This document shows, in pieces, positions 20,222 through 34,048 of a DNA stretch of 64,000 nucleotides (position 1 is its first letter; the number at the start of each line of letters is the position of its first letter). Both the position numbers and the translations under genes were made by a program. Under the pieces are notes generated by a model. The model was not told the DNA's origin. It was given only the letters and a program-made list of their open reading frames with translations, and did no database searches. This DNA is from Azorinus chamasolen. Its lineage: Eukaryota; Mollusca; Bivalvia; Cardiida; Solecurtidae. Where the stretch lies: contig OY755240.1 in NCBI GenBank assembly GCA_963576725.1, positions 19,741,743-19,805,742 of the forward strand. The letters are read 5' to 3'.

Positions 20222-23200
20222 TTATACACAATGGCCATCCGTTACTCGTATATCGTCTAGTAATATGTATATAATATCCATGTCGAACTGAGATCTCATT
20301 ATTTCGAATACAAAATGGCTATAAAAACCCTTCCTGACTGGCAGCCGCACGGTTCTCCAAACACCAATCGGCGAGTCCTTGGTTGACCATAGCTCTTGTC
20401 GCCCCGTTAAGCTGCCCCTGATGTTAACGTATGTGCACACATGAAGTTCGTGAACTGAAGACCTGTTCTTATTAAATGAGAATTCGAGACAATGAGGTTT
20501 TTGAGAAAAAGAATATTCCAACAACGGCGACCGTAATTTAGCGCTTTTCAGAAAACCAAAGTCAGCGATATCGCCTCCCGCAGATGCTGTAAAATCTGAA
20601 AATAAAGATAAGGAACTGTACCGCAAAAGCTCCTCAAATGCGACCATTAGACAAAAGTACAGCTGAATTTCGATATTTCGAACTTCAATGGACCATACAA
20701 ACTCGTTCGAGATAACAGAAGTTCTAGTCATCCGTTTTCGAATCTGAACAATTTAATGCATGTCTCAGGTAATGCTGAAAGCTCCTGTAGGAGCTTTCAG
20801 CAATACTTTAGACCTGCATTAAGCTGCCATATATGTTTCCAGATATGCGTAAGGATACATTTTAGAACAACTCTGCATCGTAAATTTTGGATGGACCAAA
20901 CGTTTAGTTCGAGGTATCCGGAATTTATCCAAGCTCGAGGTATCGAAGTTCAATTGTATAATTGTTTTAACCCTTTCATCACCGCAGTCGCATAAATGCA
21001 CCACGACAAATAGTGCAGTCCCAGACCAGACGCCGTCTTTTCAAGGCGGCGTCTGATCAGCGACTTCACTATTTGTCTCAATCTCTATTTCTATATACAT
21101 GTATGTGCTTTATTCCTTTGAAATTTGCATTTATTTATCTCATTTCCTTATTTTCCTGAATGATTTAACAAATTGGATTGCAGAGCACAATTAGACATTT
21201 GGCGCCAAACTGGTTAAGACAGGTGGTAGTATCTTAATGCAGAAAGAAATCTGAAAGTAAAGACAATGACCTGTGCATTAAGACTTATCTTATGTGACCA
21301 ATAAGCAGACGTAACTATGAGTTTGTAACACTTTCCCTGCTGGATATTCATGTAAGATGCAAGAAAACATGAGTATGTATTAGCTGACCTTTTTATAATT
21401 TTCGGGTTAAGTCGAACTAAATATTCGGTCCTTCCTAAACAGAATAGCTTTAAACTATATCACTATGGATATATAGAAACACACATGACGACTTAATGCA
21501 GGTCTAAAGTAATGATGAAAGCTTTCAACATTACTTTAGACCTGCATTAAGCTGTGAACTTGATAAATTGTCCATATTAGAAATCGGATGACTCGACATT
21601 CTGATGTCTGAAACTAATTTGTATAGTCCCTTGAAGTTCGACATATCGACATTCAGCTGTATATACGCATGAGGTGTTTGGTATAAGTAGAAACGACAGG
21701 GTCAGATCGATTATAATTCCATAAGCAAACAGAGTAGACTCTGATCAGACGTGACAATTCGTTTATATACAAGATACAAGATATAAATCTTCATTCGGCA
21801 TAAAATAGCATAAGCATATTCATAGCCATCAATATATATGAACAATTAAATATCTACATACGTAAAGAGCAATGACATGGAAAGTTATATTCTTCATTCA
21901 GTAAAGTTTACAGAGAAGTATAGACTGATCAGAGTTATGGTAAATTAAATAAATAAATGTATTTTCTTATTTTGGGTATATGAATGATGCGGCAGAGATT
22001 GTGAATTTTTAGTTTTCTAATTTTCACCTCTAAGATTGGATGCATTGTAAATAAATTTGGAGAGATTACGGATAATTCTTGTTGATTTAGATAACATCAA
22101 GTTTTTAAATTTGTGAGTATTTGGCCACCGACAGAAGTTATGAGAAAAATATTTTCGTCGTAATTCATTGACTTTCGGACATACTAAGAGGAAGTGGTAG
22201 TCGTCTTCTATCATGTTCATGTTGCAATTTTTACAGATTCTTTCTGTTCTTGGTATATTTAAATGTCTGCCTTTCTCAATAGCTAAATCATGTGGTGAGA
22301 GTCTAAATTTGGTAATGATAGAAATTGCTATGGCAGCTGGCGGTTACTTAATGCAGGGTGAGCGTTCATTACTTTCGTAATGCATTAAGTAACTACCTGC
22401 TTACAAAGACATGGCGATTTATTCATTAACTGGCTGCTTTAGATTTGATTCACTGTAATAAGTGAATACCTCTCTCTAACGACATCTAAATTGTGTTAAT
22501 TAGTTGGTATTAAGGACAGGTGGTTGCTTAAAGCAAGATGAAAGTGAAACAAAACGCTCCTATAGGAGCGTTTTGTTTTACTTTCACCTTGCTTTTAGCA
22601 GCCACCTGTCTTTAACACAAAATAGTTCATGTAGTTTAGTGGTCGCTATAGAGAGGTTTTACTGTACATGTTAAATTTGCTAGTTCAACTCGGAAGTAAC
22701 TAACGGTATCCTAACTGTTGGTTACATGCGGGTAGTTCTCTTATTTAACCCTTTACTCCATGAATATTCATGTAAGAAATAATGACATTATGAATTTTAA
22801 TTAGATTACTTGTATAATAGTTCATGGACACTATGACAGCAACTGTAGAATCATATCTATGTTATATCATAAGCAAACAGAGAAGATCCTAATCAGACGG
22901 CTCCTGATCTGGGTCTACTCTGTTTGCAAAGGCGTATGTATGGAGTAAAGGATAAATGAATACGGGGTGTAATTCGATAACAAAACACACCTTGGTCTTC
23001 ACTTCCCCTTTCCTGAACCGACCAAGCGACCGAATATGGCCCTGTTGGAGAAGCATAATGGCACAGTGTCTTCTCGTTGAAATCGCAAGACAACAAAACA
23101 GATCCTGCAACACATAATCCAGAAACAAATCTAGTGAAAGCAGTATCAAATTAAATTTCAGACACGCTGGACGATAAGAGATAATACGTGTTTGTTTCAG

Positions 23201-26200
23201 TAGTTTTTAAAATGTCAAACATAGCATTTTAACCTCGTCCCTGTTCAATATTCATGTGAGAAATAATGACAACATGAATATTTATTAGCTGAATTTTTAT
23301 AATGTATTTTTTTTCAAGGAAAGATTTGCTTAGACAGAAACTGTAGACTACGATCTATATTCTTGGTCAATACCAAGCAGATCAGACCCTGATCAAGCAG
23401 CTCTTTTTTGTAGGTGGCGGTGGTCTTGTGGTAACGCTCTTGACTATCAGTCCGGAGGTCCGGGGTTCAAATCCCGGTCCCACCCGGAAATTTCAGAGAC
23501 GCTTTTCCGTGTCTCCCATCCGCACATCCTCTCCACCCAGGGGTTAAAATGGGTACCTGTGAGGGCCACTCGCCGGTACTGCGGCTGCATGATTGCACCA
23601 TATGTTAGCAGTGCTCAATATTGTAGGCCAATGATTCAATGACCAGGGGAGTAAATGTACAGTCGGCTGAGCGGTCATTCGGACTGAAAGTAGACTTTAA
23701 CTAGGTACTTTACTTTTTACTTTACTCTTATATGAGGGAAGAGTTAGCCTTTTCATGCATTTACAAGATCAGGCGGCTCTGTTTGCTTATGAAATCACAT
23801 TGATCCGAGTCTACAGTTCCCGACAAAGCCAAAACAATGTTGTTTTCATGTATCATTATAAAAGCTCAGCTAATAAATAGTCATGGTGGCATTAATGTTA
23901 ACATGATGTTAATAAGTGAAAGAGTTGAATTACTAATTGGAGAATAAATCTAGGAGTATTAACCTTTTCCCTCATATAAACGCATTTTCACGCATCTGCA
24001 AACAGAGCAGACCAAGATCAGACGGCTCCTAGAGGAGCCGTCTGATCAGGGTCTGCTCTGTTTGCTAATGGAATTTGAAAGATCTGTTTCTTTACTTTCT
24101 AAAATGGCTACAATGTTCCACCTTCCATATTGCATTATAAGTATTGTTTCCATGTTTATTCAGTAGGTATTTAAAATTGGAATAAACATAGAACAGGGAA
24201 AGGGTTAATACAATGTGAAAGCAGAGCAGAAAGCTCCTTTGCTGTTAATATTTTCATAACGTTAATTGTGCGATAACCCACAATTTTCCCTATAGAACAC
24301 CCCCCACACACAAAATATCTAATGAGTGACCGCTTTATAAACAGTTACTGTGCGTACAGATTAACTTCGATATCTCGAACTTCAAGGGATCATGCAAATT
24401 ACATCGAGATAACAGAGGTTCGAGTTATTCGATTTCTTATCTGAACAATATCTCAAATACACAGCTTAATGCAGGTCTAAAGTAATGCTGAACTCTCCTG
24501 CATTAAGGTGTCACGTGTTTTTTCTTCTAAATATGCGTAGTGATACATTTTAGAAAAAAATCTGAATTAAAATGTTTGGAAGGACCGAACTTTTACTTCG
24601 AGTTAATCGGAAGGTCAAGTTATTCAAGTTCGAGATATCAAAGCTCAATTTATTTTAAATCCAAACATTACATGTTCTTCTATATTGTGCAAAGTTTCCA
24701 AAATGGGGGGTTTACACGCTAGATGCAGTGTTTCAAGAATATCCTACCTACCCTAAGTATTCGGGCATTCAATTTTCCCTGTCCATGAGTTTGTACGCTA
24801 CAAAACTCAATTCGGCATTATTTTGATAACCTTAACTTATAGACCGACATAGTAGCAAAGAGTGTAGACCCTGCATTATTTGTTTATGTGTATCTATATA
24901 TAATTTGGGTAGATATGTTCTACCACACTATGTATTATGAACTGACCATCGCCATAATGTTAGAAAAGTTCACATTAATATGAGATGTGCCTTTTCTAAA
25001 CCAGTCTAAAGTATCACAACTCACGTTCACCGCGTTCTCTGTAGACGTTTTCCTGCGTTATAATAACCGGCTGGCCTTTTCTACGCCAGGAGGAGCAATC
25101 TAACAATTTGCTTTCACAGCATATTCCCGTAGACGGTCTTCCTACCAACATACGGTTGAACGTCGATATCAGACACTTCAAGGGACCATACTCATTACAG
25201 AAGTTCGAGTTGTCCGTTTTCTAATCTGTATAATTTCTCAAGCTCACAGCCTAACCCATTACCTCAAAGACTCTTTTAGATACAACCGCTTTCAATTAAT
25301 CTACCGAAAAGGAGCATTAATTAGAGAAAAGTATTTTTTTTAGAATTTTTTAGTTTGAAACCATTGTGATAAATAGAGCATTTGCTCCTACAGGAGCAAA
25401 TGCTCTATTTATCACAATGGTTTCACAAAGTGACCTTTACAGAGTCGTCAAAAGTCGTCAATATGAGGGAAAGGGTTAATACATGTCTACAGTAATACTG
25501 CAACATTACCTTAGACCTGCATTAAGCTGTCACATATGTGTTGAGATATGCGTAGTGATACAATTTAGAACAATTCTGTATTGTAAAGTTTGGACTCCTG
25601 GAACTTTTAATTCGAATTATGCAGAGGTTCAAGATATCCTAGTTCGAAATATCGATGTTCAACTGTAGTTCTGTTTATTTTTATTAACAGTTGGACTTAA
25701 AAGAAGGTTCGGCCGGAGTAGGGCTCTAACAACTTACGTTCACAAGGTGCTTCTGTAAGCTCAATGTTATCTAGGCCGACACCTGCAACGTCTCCTTGTT
25801 CATGCATAGAGGCAAACACCAGTCGTCCTGCTCCTCGAGGAACGTCTATTTCTGACGTCTGCCACACGTCGCGAACAGGAAACTCGCTGGTTGTTGTCCA
25901 TATTTGCTTGCCTTCACCGATTTGTTGGTTGCTCGTGTGAACGTACACGGACAGTGTGATATTCGACTTGGCGTTGAACATGTACGAGAATGACAGGCAA
26001 CTGTCGAAGTCTGTTTGAAATGTACGGGACTTTAGACTGGCTGTGGCCGGTTGCTTTGGGTTATCACCAACTCGTGTTGCGTACATGTAGTGCCCTTAAA
26101 CATGAATAATACTGCAAATTTAGTATGTGCATGTCGATAGATACTTTATTTTGTACAAAAGCTTTCGGCCCAACTGTACAGATCAACAAAATTATAATTT

Positions 26201-29200
26201 ATACAATACAAAGTCAGTGGTAAAATGAATGTTGTATACCTCTATGCGAACTACATTTGTATGTGTTCAAACGCAGGATTGAACGTAATGAATGGGATGC
26301 TATCAGGTAAATTATAAACTTGAGGGAAATGATTGTCTGGATACTAATAAAGAGGTACACCAGTAATTATTTCAACCCTTTCCTTCATATAAACGTTCAT
26401 GCAACCATAGACCTAACGTGAGCATAGCCCGGAGTGAGAGAATACGAGAAAGCATGGACCTAATGTATCAACAAACCATCGAACCAACGTGAGCATAGCC
26501 CCGGAGTGAGAGAATACGAGAAAGCATGGACCTAATGTATCAACAAACCATCGAACCAACGTGAGCATAGTCCCGATGGGACAGAATACAAGAAAACATG
26601 GACCTAATATATCAACAAACCATTGAACCAACATGAGCATAGTCCCGATGGGAGAGAATACAAGAAAGCATGGACCTAATGTATCAACAAACCATCGAAC
26701 CAACGTGAGCATAGTCACGATGGGAGAGAATACGAGAAAGCATGAAGCTAATGTATCGAAACATAACCATATTTTCACCCTGCATTAAGCAGCCACATGA
26801 CTACACAGATTCGTCATCACTAAAATTTCAAAGTATCGAAAGTTTATTGTACTAAAATGTCCATACATTATAATGCAAATGTTTCTATGTAGAAATATAA
26901 AACTATTATATGAGCTATACCATAGGAATACCAACGCCCATAAATCGCCTCCAGCACAGCACCAGACACCTTTCCAGACCAAACAACACCCATATTGCTC
27001 ACAATTAGTACCATCTGATACAACATGTAACTTTTCATCGGCTGAACAAATTACAGTAAAACCTCTCTATAACGGCCACTAAATTGCATCAAGTATTTTG
27101 TATTAAATGCAGGTGGCTGCTTAAAGTAAGGTGAAAGAAAAACAGATCGCTCCTATAGGAGCGCTCTGTTTTACTTTCACATTGCTTTAAGCAGCCACCT
27201 GCCCTAAAACCAACTAATTAAACCCAATTTAGTGGCCGTTATAGAGAGGATTTACTGTACTTCTATACAGCTTTTCACCCGGTACATTTTCAAACACTAT
27301 AATCAATTTATCTACCAAAATACTACCATAGTGTTGTGCCAAACAGTTTGGATCTTGATGAGACGCCGAGTTACTCAGCGTCTCATCTGGATCCAAACTG
27401 TTTGCAAAGGTAATCACAGAACAAGTTACAGTTAATGTAGGACAAAAGTAATACAGAAAGCTCTTCTATGAGCTTTCTGTATAATTTTTGTCCTGCATTA
27501 AGCTACCACCTGCAACAAGCACCAAGAATTATACCTCTTTTAGGTGGTCGCATTAGAGGGGGTTTTACTGTATAAAGGTTAAGCATATACTCTTTTGCTC
27601 CAGATTAAATAAAGCATAGACCGGGTATAAGATACGTGTAAAAAGGCATTACCTCCATCTATTAACCTCGATGGTTTCCGCGTCCAGATGTACGTATGAA
27701 CACTATCATTTTCCAGGTTGAATGCATTTTCATATCCACACCAGTCAGGAGATTCAAATGTGCAATTTATGCTTTCTCCAGCTAAAATGGAAAGTTTTGA
27801 AGTCTGATAATTGATTGATAGTACTACGTGTATTTTAAAACCCTTTCCCTCATATACACACATTTCACAAATTTGCTAACAGAGCAGATCCAGATAAGAC
27901 GGCTCGTATTGAATATAAAAATTCAGCTAATGAATATTCATGATGTCATTATTTTTTACATGCGTATTGAACAGGGAAAGGGTTAACGTACTTGAACCCG
28001 TATCTATCAGGATGTACCCCGTGACGCTTTCTCCATATCGTGTAAATCGTCAAATTGTAAATTGTTTTATTAACCAATATCCAATTAAATATCCAGGTAT
28101 TACAAGTGGAATGGTGGGTTCGAATCTCGAATTGCGGCACGCTGTTCACATGCACAGCGCAGACAATGTTACATGTGATACACATTCACAAAACATGGCT
28201 AAGAACGAAACCGAGCCGTCGGAATGCTTCATGTCGGCACTCCAATTACGCGGTATTCAATAAGCTGGCCACGATGTTATTAAGCTGTTTGCATGAGTCT
28301 GAGATCATTCTCAAGCATCTGATAGTGATAGGTCAGATTTTGATACCTGAGAATGATCTTAGACTCAGAGTCAGAAGTTTTATTACTTTTCAGTTTGCTC
28401 AAAATCTTACTAATCAGGTGCTTGATAATAAACCAACACTCAGAATCAGAAGTTTACTAAACCGGGACCCTGATGTTTCTGATTGCGTGCGGGAACAGCA
28501 GTGTAATTAATGATTACATGTCAACCTCAAATTTCGAGAGTTTCCATACAATACAATATAGTTTATTGCGTTAAACATACACGTATGCTTATAGCAAATT
28601 ACAAATACATATGAGCATGACATGGATTTACAGACGAGCACAAATTTAACAGTGAACGTATATAACAACAGATTTTTTTTAGATTTTTAGAGTCTCTGTA
28701 AGTTTGCAGAGTATATGTATTTCGACAAATATCTTATTACTGTCGCAGAATTCAAAGATAATAAACTGGTCATTTTCTGCAACGTAGGCCAAGTATAAAC
28801 ATATCGTTTTAAATACTTCGATCTCAGTGTTAACAATTTAGGACATGACAGTAAGACGTGAAAGTCATCTTCAATCAATCCAGTTCTGCAGTTACATGTA
28901 ATGCATATTGTTTTCTCTAGTATCATTAATGTATCTTCCCTTTTCTATAACCAAATTGTGTGATGAAGTACGAAATCGTGTCATCGCAATGCGGAATTTG
29001 GGCTCAGTAATGATATCAAGATATTTTTCAAATTGAAATGCATGTTTAAATAAACAATAATTATGTTTCTAATCGCCTTGAGTTATTTATGGAGGAATAC
29101 CAATTTTGATAGAATATGTCAAGGATTCGTTGTTTAATAATTTCGTAATTTATCACAGCATCATGCTGGTTGTACCACATATATAATAAACCACAGTCTG

Positions 29201-32200
29201 ATAAAATACATTGGATTTGATAAGCCCAGTTTAAATTGTTGTAACTTAATCAATTTTCTGCCTCATTATGGAGCATATTATAAGTTTTGAAAATCAATGA
29301 TTGATCACTTTTAGAAATGATTTTTATCCAATATTTTATCATGACAAGTTTTCTACGAATAACAAAGGGAACTAGAGGTTTTTGTCACAAAAACGGATGT
29401 CTCCCCTCTAATAAAAACAATATGTAAAGGGAAATCACTAAAAATGTTATGGTCTTGATGAATGATACTTCCCCTCATTATGCGTTTTCCACACTACATT
29501 TTTCAAGAAGAAAATGATAACAGCTAATAACTCCAAAAATACTGATACCAGATTTATGGCCCTTGTGCATGACACTTACTTTCAACATGCTCTTTCCAAA
29601 AATAAAATGTCATTCCAATAGCATCAGTCGAACAGGAGTTATTGATCGGCCAAAAAATGTAACAAAGGGCAATAACTCCAAAAGTATTGAAGCCAGAAAT
29701 ATGGCCCTTGTTCATGACACTTTCTCTCATCATGCATGAAGTTTCAATACGATGGCAAGAGCCATGTAGGAGTTATCGTCCGGACAAGAAAGAATTAAAC
29801 AAATGTACAAGGGGCAATAACTCTAAATTTATTGAAGCTCGAGTTATAGATCTTATGCATGACACTTTCTCTTATCATGATCGTTCCATGTATGAAGTTT
29901 CACTCCAATGGCATGTGTCACATAGGAGTAATCATCCGGACAAAAAATTGTGATTTTTTTACAAACGTCAATAACTCCAATATTAGTGAAGCCAGAGTTA
30001 TGGACCTTGTACATGACACTTCCTCTCGTTATGATCTTTCCATATATGAAGTTTTAATCCAATGGCATGAGCCATATAGAAGTTATCGTCCGGACAAAAA
30101 AGTGTGTTTTTTTTACAACGGGCAATAACTCCTATATTAGTGAAGCCAGAGTTATGTACCTTCTGCATGACACTTCCTCTCATCATGCTCTTTCCATATA
30201 TGAAGTTTCAATCAACTGGCATCAGGCATATTGAAGTTATTGTCCGGACAAAAAAATTATGATATTTTTTACAAAGGGCAATAACTCCAATATTAGTGAA
30301 GCCAGAGTTATGGACCTTGTGCATGACACTTCCTCTCGTCCTGATCTTTCCATATATGAAGTTTCAATCCACTGGCATGAGCCATATAGGAATTATCGTC
30401 CGGACAAAAAAGTGTGATTTTTTTTACAAAGGGCAATAACTCCAATATTAGTGAAGTCAGAGTTATGGACCTTGTGCATGACACTTCCTCTCATTATGCT
30501 CTTTCCATATATGAAGTTTCAATCAACTGGCATCAGGCATATTGAAGTTATCGTCCGGACAAAAAGTGTGACAGACAGACGGACAGACGGACGGACAGAC
30601 GGACAGACAGACAACTCTCACGAAAACAATATGTCTCCCCCATATAAATATGGGGGAGACATAATTCTGCCTAGTTCATCATACATAGCATTGAGTCTGG
30701 TAGATCTTTTTACACCAAGTATTTTGCGGCAAAATGTTGTGTGCACGATTTCTACACCCGGTCCTTTATGGTAATCCCATACTTCAGCCGCATAGTTCAA
30801 TGTTGGAGTAAAAAGAGAATCAAACAATTTACATTTTTGTGAAACAGGTACATGTAAGCTCATTTGGTTATAAACGATAGATAAATTATGCAGTGAGAAC
30901 GAAGCATGTTGAGCTATACACTTTTGCGTGCAATTCCAATTTCCATTTTTGAATAGATACACACCAATATATTTGAAGGATTTGACAATTTCTAATCGTG
31001 AATGATATAAATAAAACTCGTAGCTGGTATGTCGTCCATTTTCAATAATCATAATATTTGTTTTGTTGACATTTATTTTAAGATTCCATGTGTTGGAATA
31101 CTTCTCCATATCGTCCAGCCTGCTTTGCAAAGATGCCGGGTCTTGGGCAAACACAACTGCATCATCAGCAAAACATAATAAGTACATTTGTAGATCGTCT
31201 ATTTCCATTACGCCACTGATGTTGCTATTTATACTATCAATAATGTCATTTAGAAAAAATAAGCAGAGTATGCTGCTAGCAGGATCACCTTGTTTTACCC
31301 CTATATTTGATATGATGCATTCAGATAGCTGTCCACTGACGACTGAATACATAGCCTTCATTGCATTTATGAGTTTGGAGCTTATATTTTCGCTTAATAA
31401 CTTCTGCCATAAGTACAGTCTTTCAAGCATGTCAAACATTTTCTCCCAATCTAAAAAAGCAACGTACAGCTTCTTTTTGTCTGACAAAGTTTTACAAATA
31501 AGTGCATGTAATATAAAAATACAGTCTACTGTTGATTTCCCTTTCTGAACACCATATTGATTATCTACGAATTTATTGTGCTTATCAGTACACTTTGTCA
31601 TTCTACAGTGCTGCTCCCTCTCTAGAACGACACCCTTTGGGATACGAATATTGTATGTGTTGTTCAGAGGGAGTTGTTATAGGGAGGGGAAAATCAAACA
31701 TAATTAGCTTGTGTGCAGATCCCCAGATAAGGTGTATTTCGAGAACTAAAACCGTTATGCCTCTATCAAACCCTATGTTGTGACTACTCTTTAGAATTGT
31801 CACAGAGTGACGATTCTAAAGAGTGGTCACAACATAGGGTTTGATGGAGGCCTAAAGAAAATACGATGGAAAAAGTTGTTTCTGGAGCCTTGTTGTTTCG
31901 GAAACAGTGGCATGCGTTGATGTAAGGAGGGAATCGTTATTGAGAGGGCCGTTGTAGGGAGGGAGCACTGTAGTAACAAGCAATTTGGAGTTTATTTTTG
32001 AAATTATATTATTAAGAGTTATCCCTCTAATGTTTTTGGGTTCTGTATTACCTCCCTTGAAAATAGGTGCATTCATACATATGATGGCGCTAGTTACTAC
32101 AGTAGAACCCGTTTTAAGCAGCTACTCATTTATTTAACACAGGAGTCTTAAAACAAGCACAGTACAAACTCGATGATACGAAATATTAGTAATGAAAGTG

Positions 32201-33994
32201 TTATGTCTTTGTAGGCAGGTGGCTGCTTAAATGCAGGGTGAAAGTCATGCAGAAAGCTCCAAGAGGAGCTTTCTGCATGACTTTCACTCTGCATTAAGCT
32301 GCCACCTGTGTTAACGTTCAATAATGGTACCTATTTTAGTGTTCGTATTATTGAGTCTGTACTGTACTTGCATAATATAGGGCAAAAGTAATACAAAGGT
32401 TCCTATGGGAGCTTTCTGCATCATTATTGACCTGCATTAAGCTACCAACTGCCCTACAGACCCATAATTTGACATATTTTAGATGGCAACTGAAGACAAT
32501 TTCTAATGTATAGTAAAACATACCACCGTTTCTAGTTATTTGATCTATCCAGTCCATAAAGGAGGTCACCCTGGTGTACACTCCTGGTTTCTGCTCACTT
32601 CCACACTTTTCTCCCCAGCTGATTACGCCAGCCAATGTCCAGCGGCCTTCGTCTACCTCACACATAAGAGGGCCTCCGGAATCACCCTACAGAAAACACA
32701 CTGTTCCTAATAGGTTCTTGAACACTATTAAAACCATTTCCCTGTTGAATATTAATGTAACAGATATAGACGTTATGAATATTTATAAGCTGAATTTGTC
32801 TAATGGCATATATACACGTGGTATTTTGGCCAAGGCAGAAACTGTAAATCAGATCTATTTGATTTCTTAACCCATTCCCGCATATTGACGCCTTTTGACG
32901 CTTCTGTAAAAGTCACTTTGTGAAACCATTGTGATAAATAGAGCATTTGCTCCTGTGGAGCAAATGCTCTATTTATCACAATGGTTTCAAAACTACCCAA
33001 TTCTGAAAATTTCCTTTTCTCTAGTTAATGCTCCTTTTTGGTAGATTTAATCAAAGAGGTTAGGTCTAAAAATAGCCTAAGTGGGAATGGGTTAAGCAAA
33101 CAGAATAGAATCAGATCAGACGACTCCTGCAGACGGCTCCTCTTGAGTGTTTGGGATGAACCCACCGTCTCACCAGGATCTAAACTGTCTTACAACCCTG
33201 GCTGTATACTTACATGTAATCCTTTCCCTCATATAAACACATTTCATGCATGTGCAAACAGACTCAGATCAGATCAGATCAGATGGCTCCTGTAGGAGTT
33301 GACTGGTCAAGGTATTCTCTGTTTGCTTATGGAATTATATAGATCTAATTCTACACGTTCTGTCAGTCAAAACTTCCTTTGTTAATAATGCTTTAAATAG
33401 TTTTAAAAATATTAAACAGGGAAAAGGGTTAAAGAGAAATGGAGAAAATAAATAACACATGACATATAGCAAAACCTCTCTATAACGGCAACTAAATTAC
33501 GTCAAAAAGTTTGTGTTGAATGCAGGTGACTGCTAAAGGAATGTGAAAGTAAAACAGAACGCTCCCTATAGGAGCGTTCTGTTTTACTTTCACATTGCTT
33601 TAAGCAGCCACCTGCCCTATATACCAACTGATTAACACAATTTAGTGGCAGTTATAGAGAGGTTTTACTGTACATTGCAATCGGCACTCACTTTGCATGC
33701 AAAAAGTTAGAATGCTAAAGGCAGATTCGCCCCCACCCCCCATAATTTTGCCACACCTACCTTACATGCGTCCATTCTCCCTCCGGGGTAGCCAGCACAC
33801 ATCATACTGTCTATGATCTCCATTCTGTTCCTGTATGTCGCCTTGCATGACTCCTGGTTCGTTACTTTAGTTTTTACATGCCTAAGTAATGTGGAAGTGA
33901 CTGTGTCATCGTAATCTGTCGGATAGATATTCATTAAACTTTCTATGCCATTCTATGCCATTATCATCCTACTATAATTACTACTACTACTACT

Positions 33995-34048
<54 letters not shown>

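Noticed and set aside
23413..23487. Possible functional tRNA gene
   Set aside because: It has A- and B-box-like motifs, but the homologous-looking body continues into a SINE tail and there is no terminator after the acceptor stem.
26413..26778. 121-codon hydrophobic repeat protein on the - strand
   Set aside because: Produced by the 72-bp minisatellite within the MAM1 intron; 72 is a multiple of three, so openness is expected.
30451..30774. + strand frames at 29.7-30.8 kb
   Set aside because: They read through the tandem core of the pearl-like element and differ from copy to copy.
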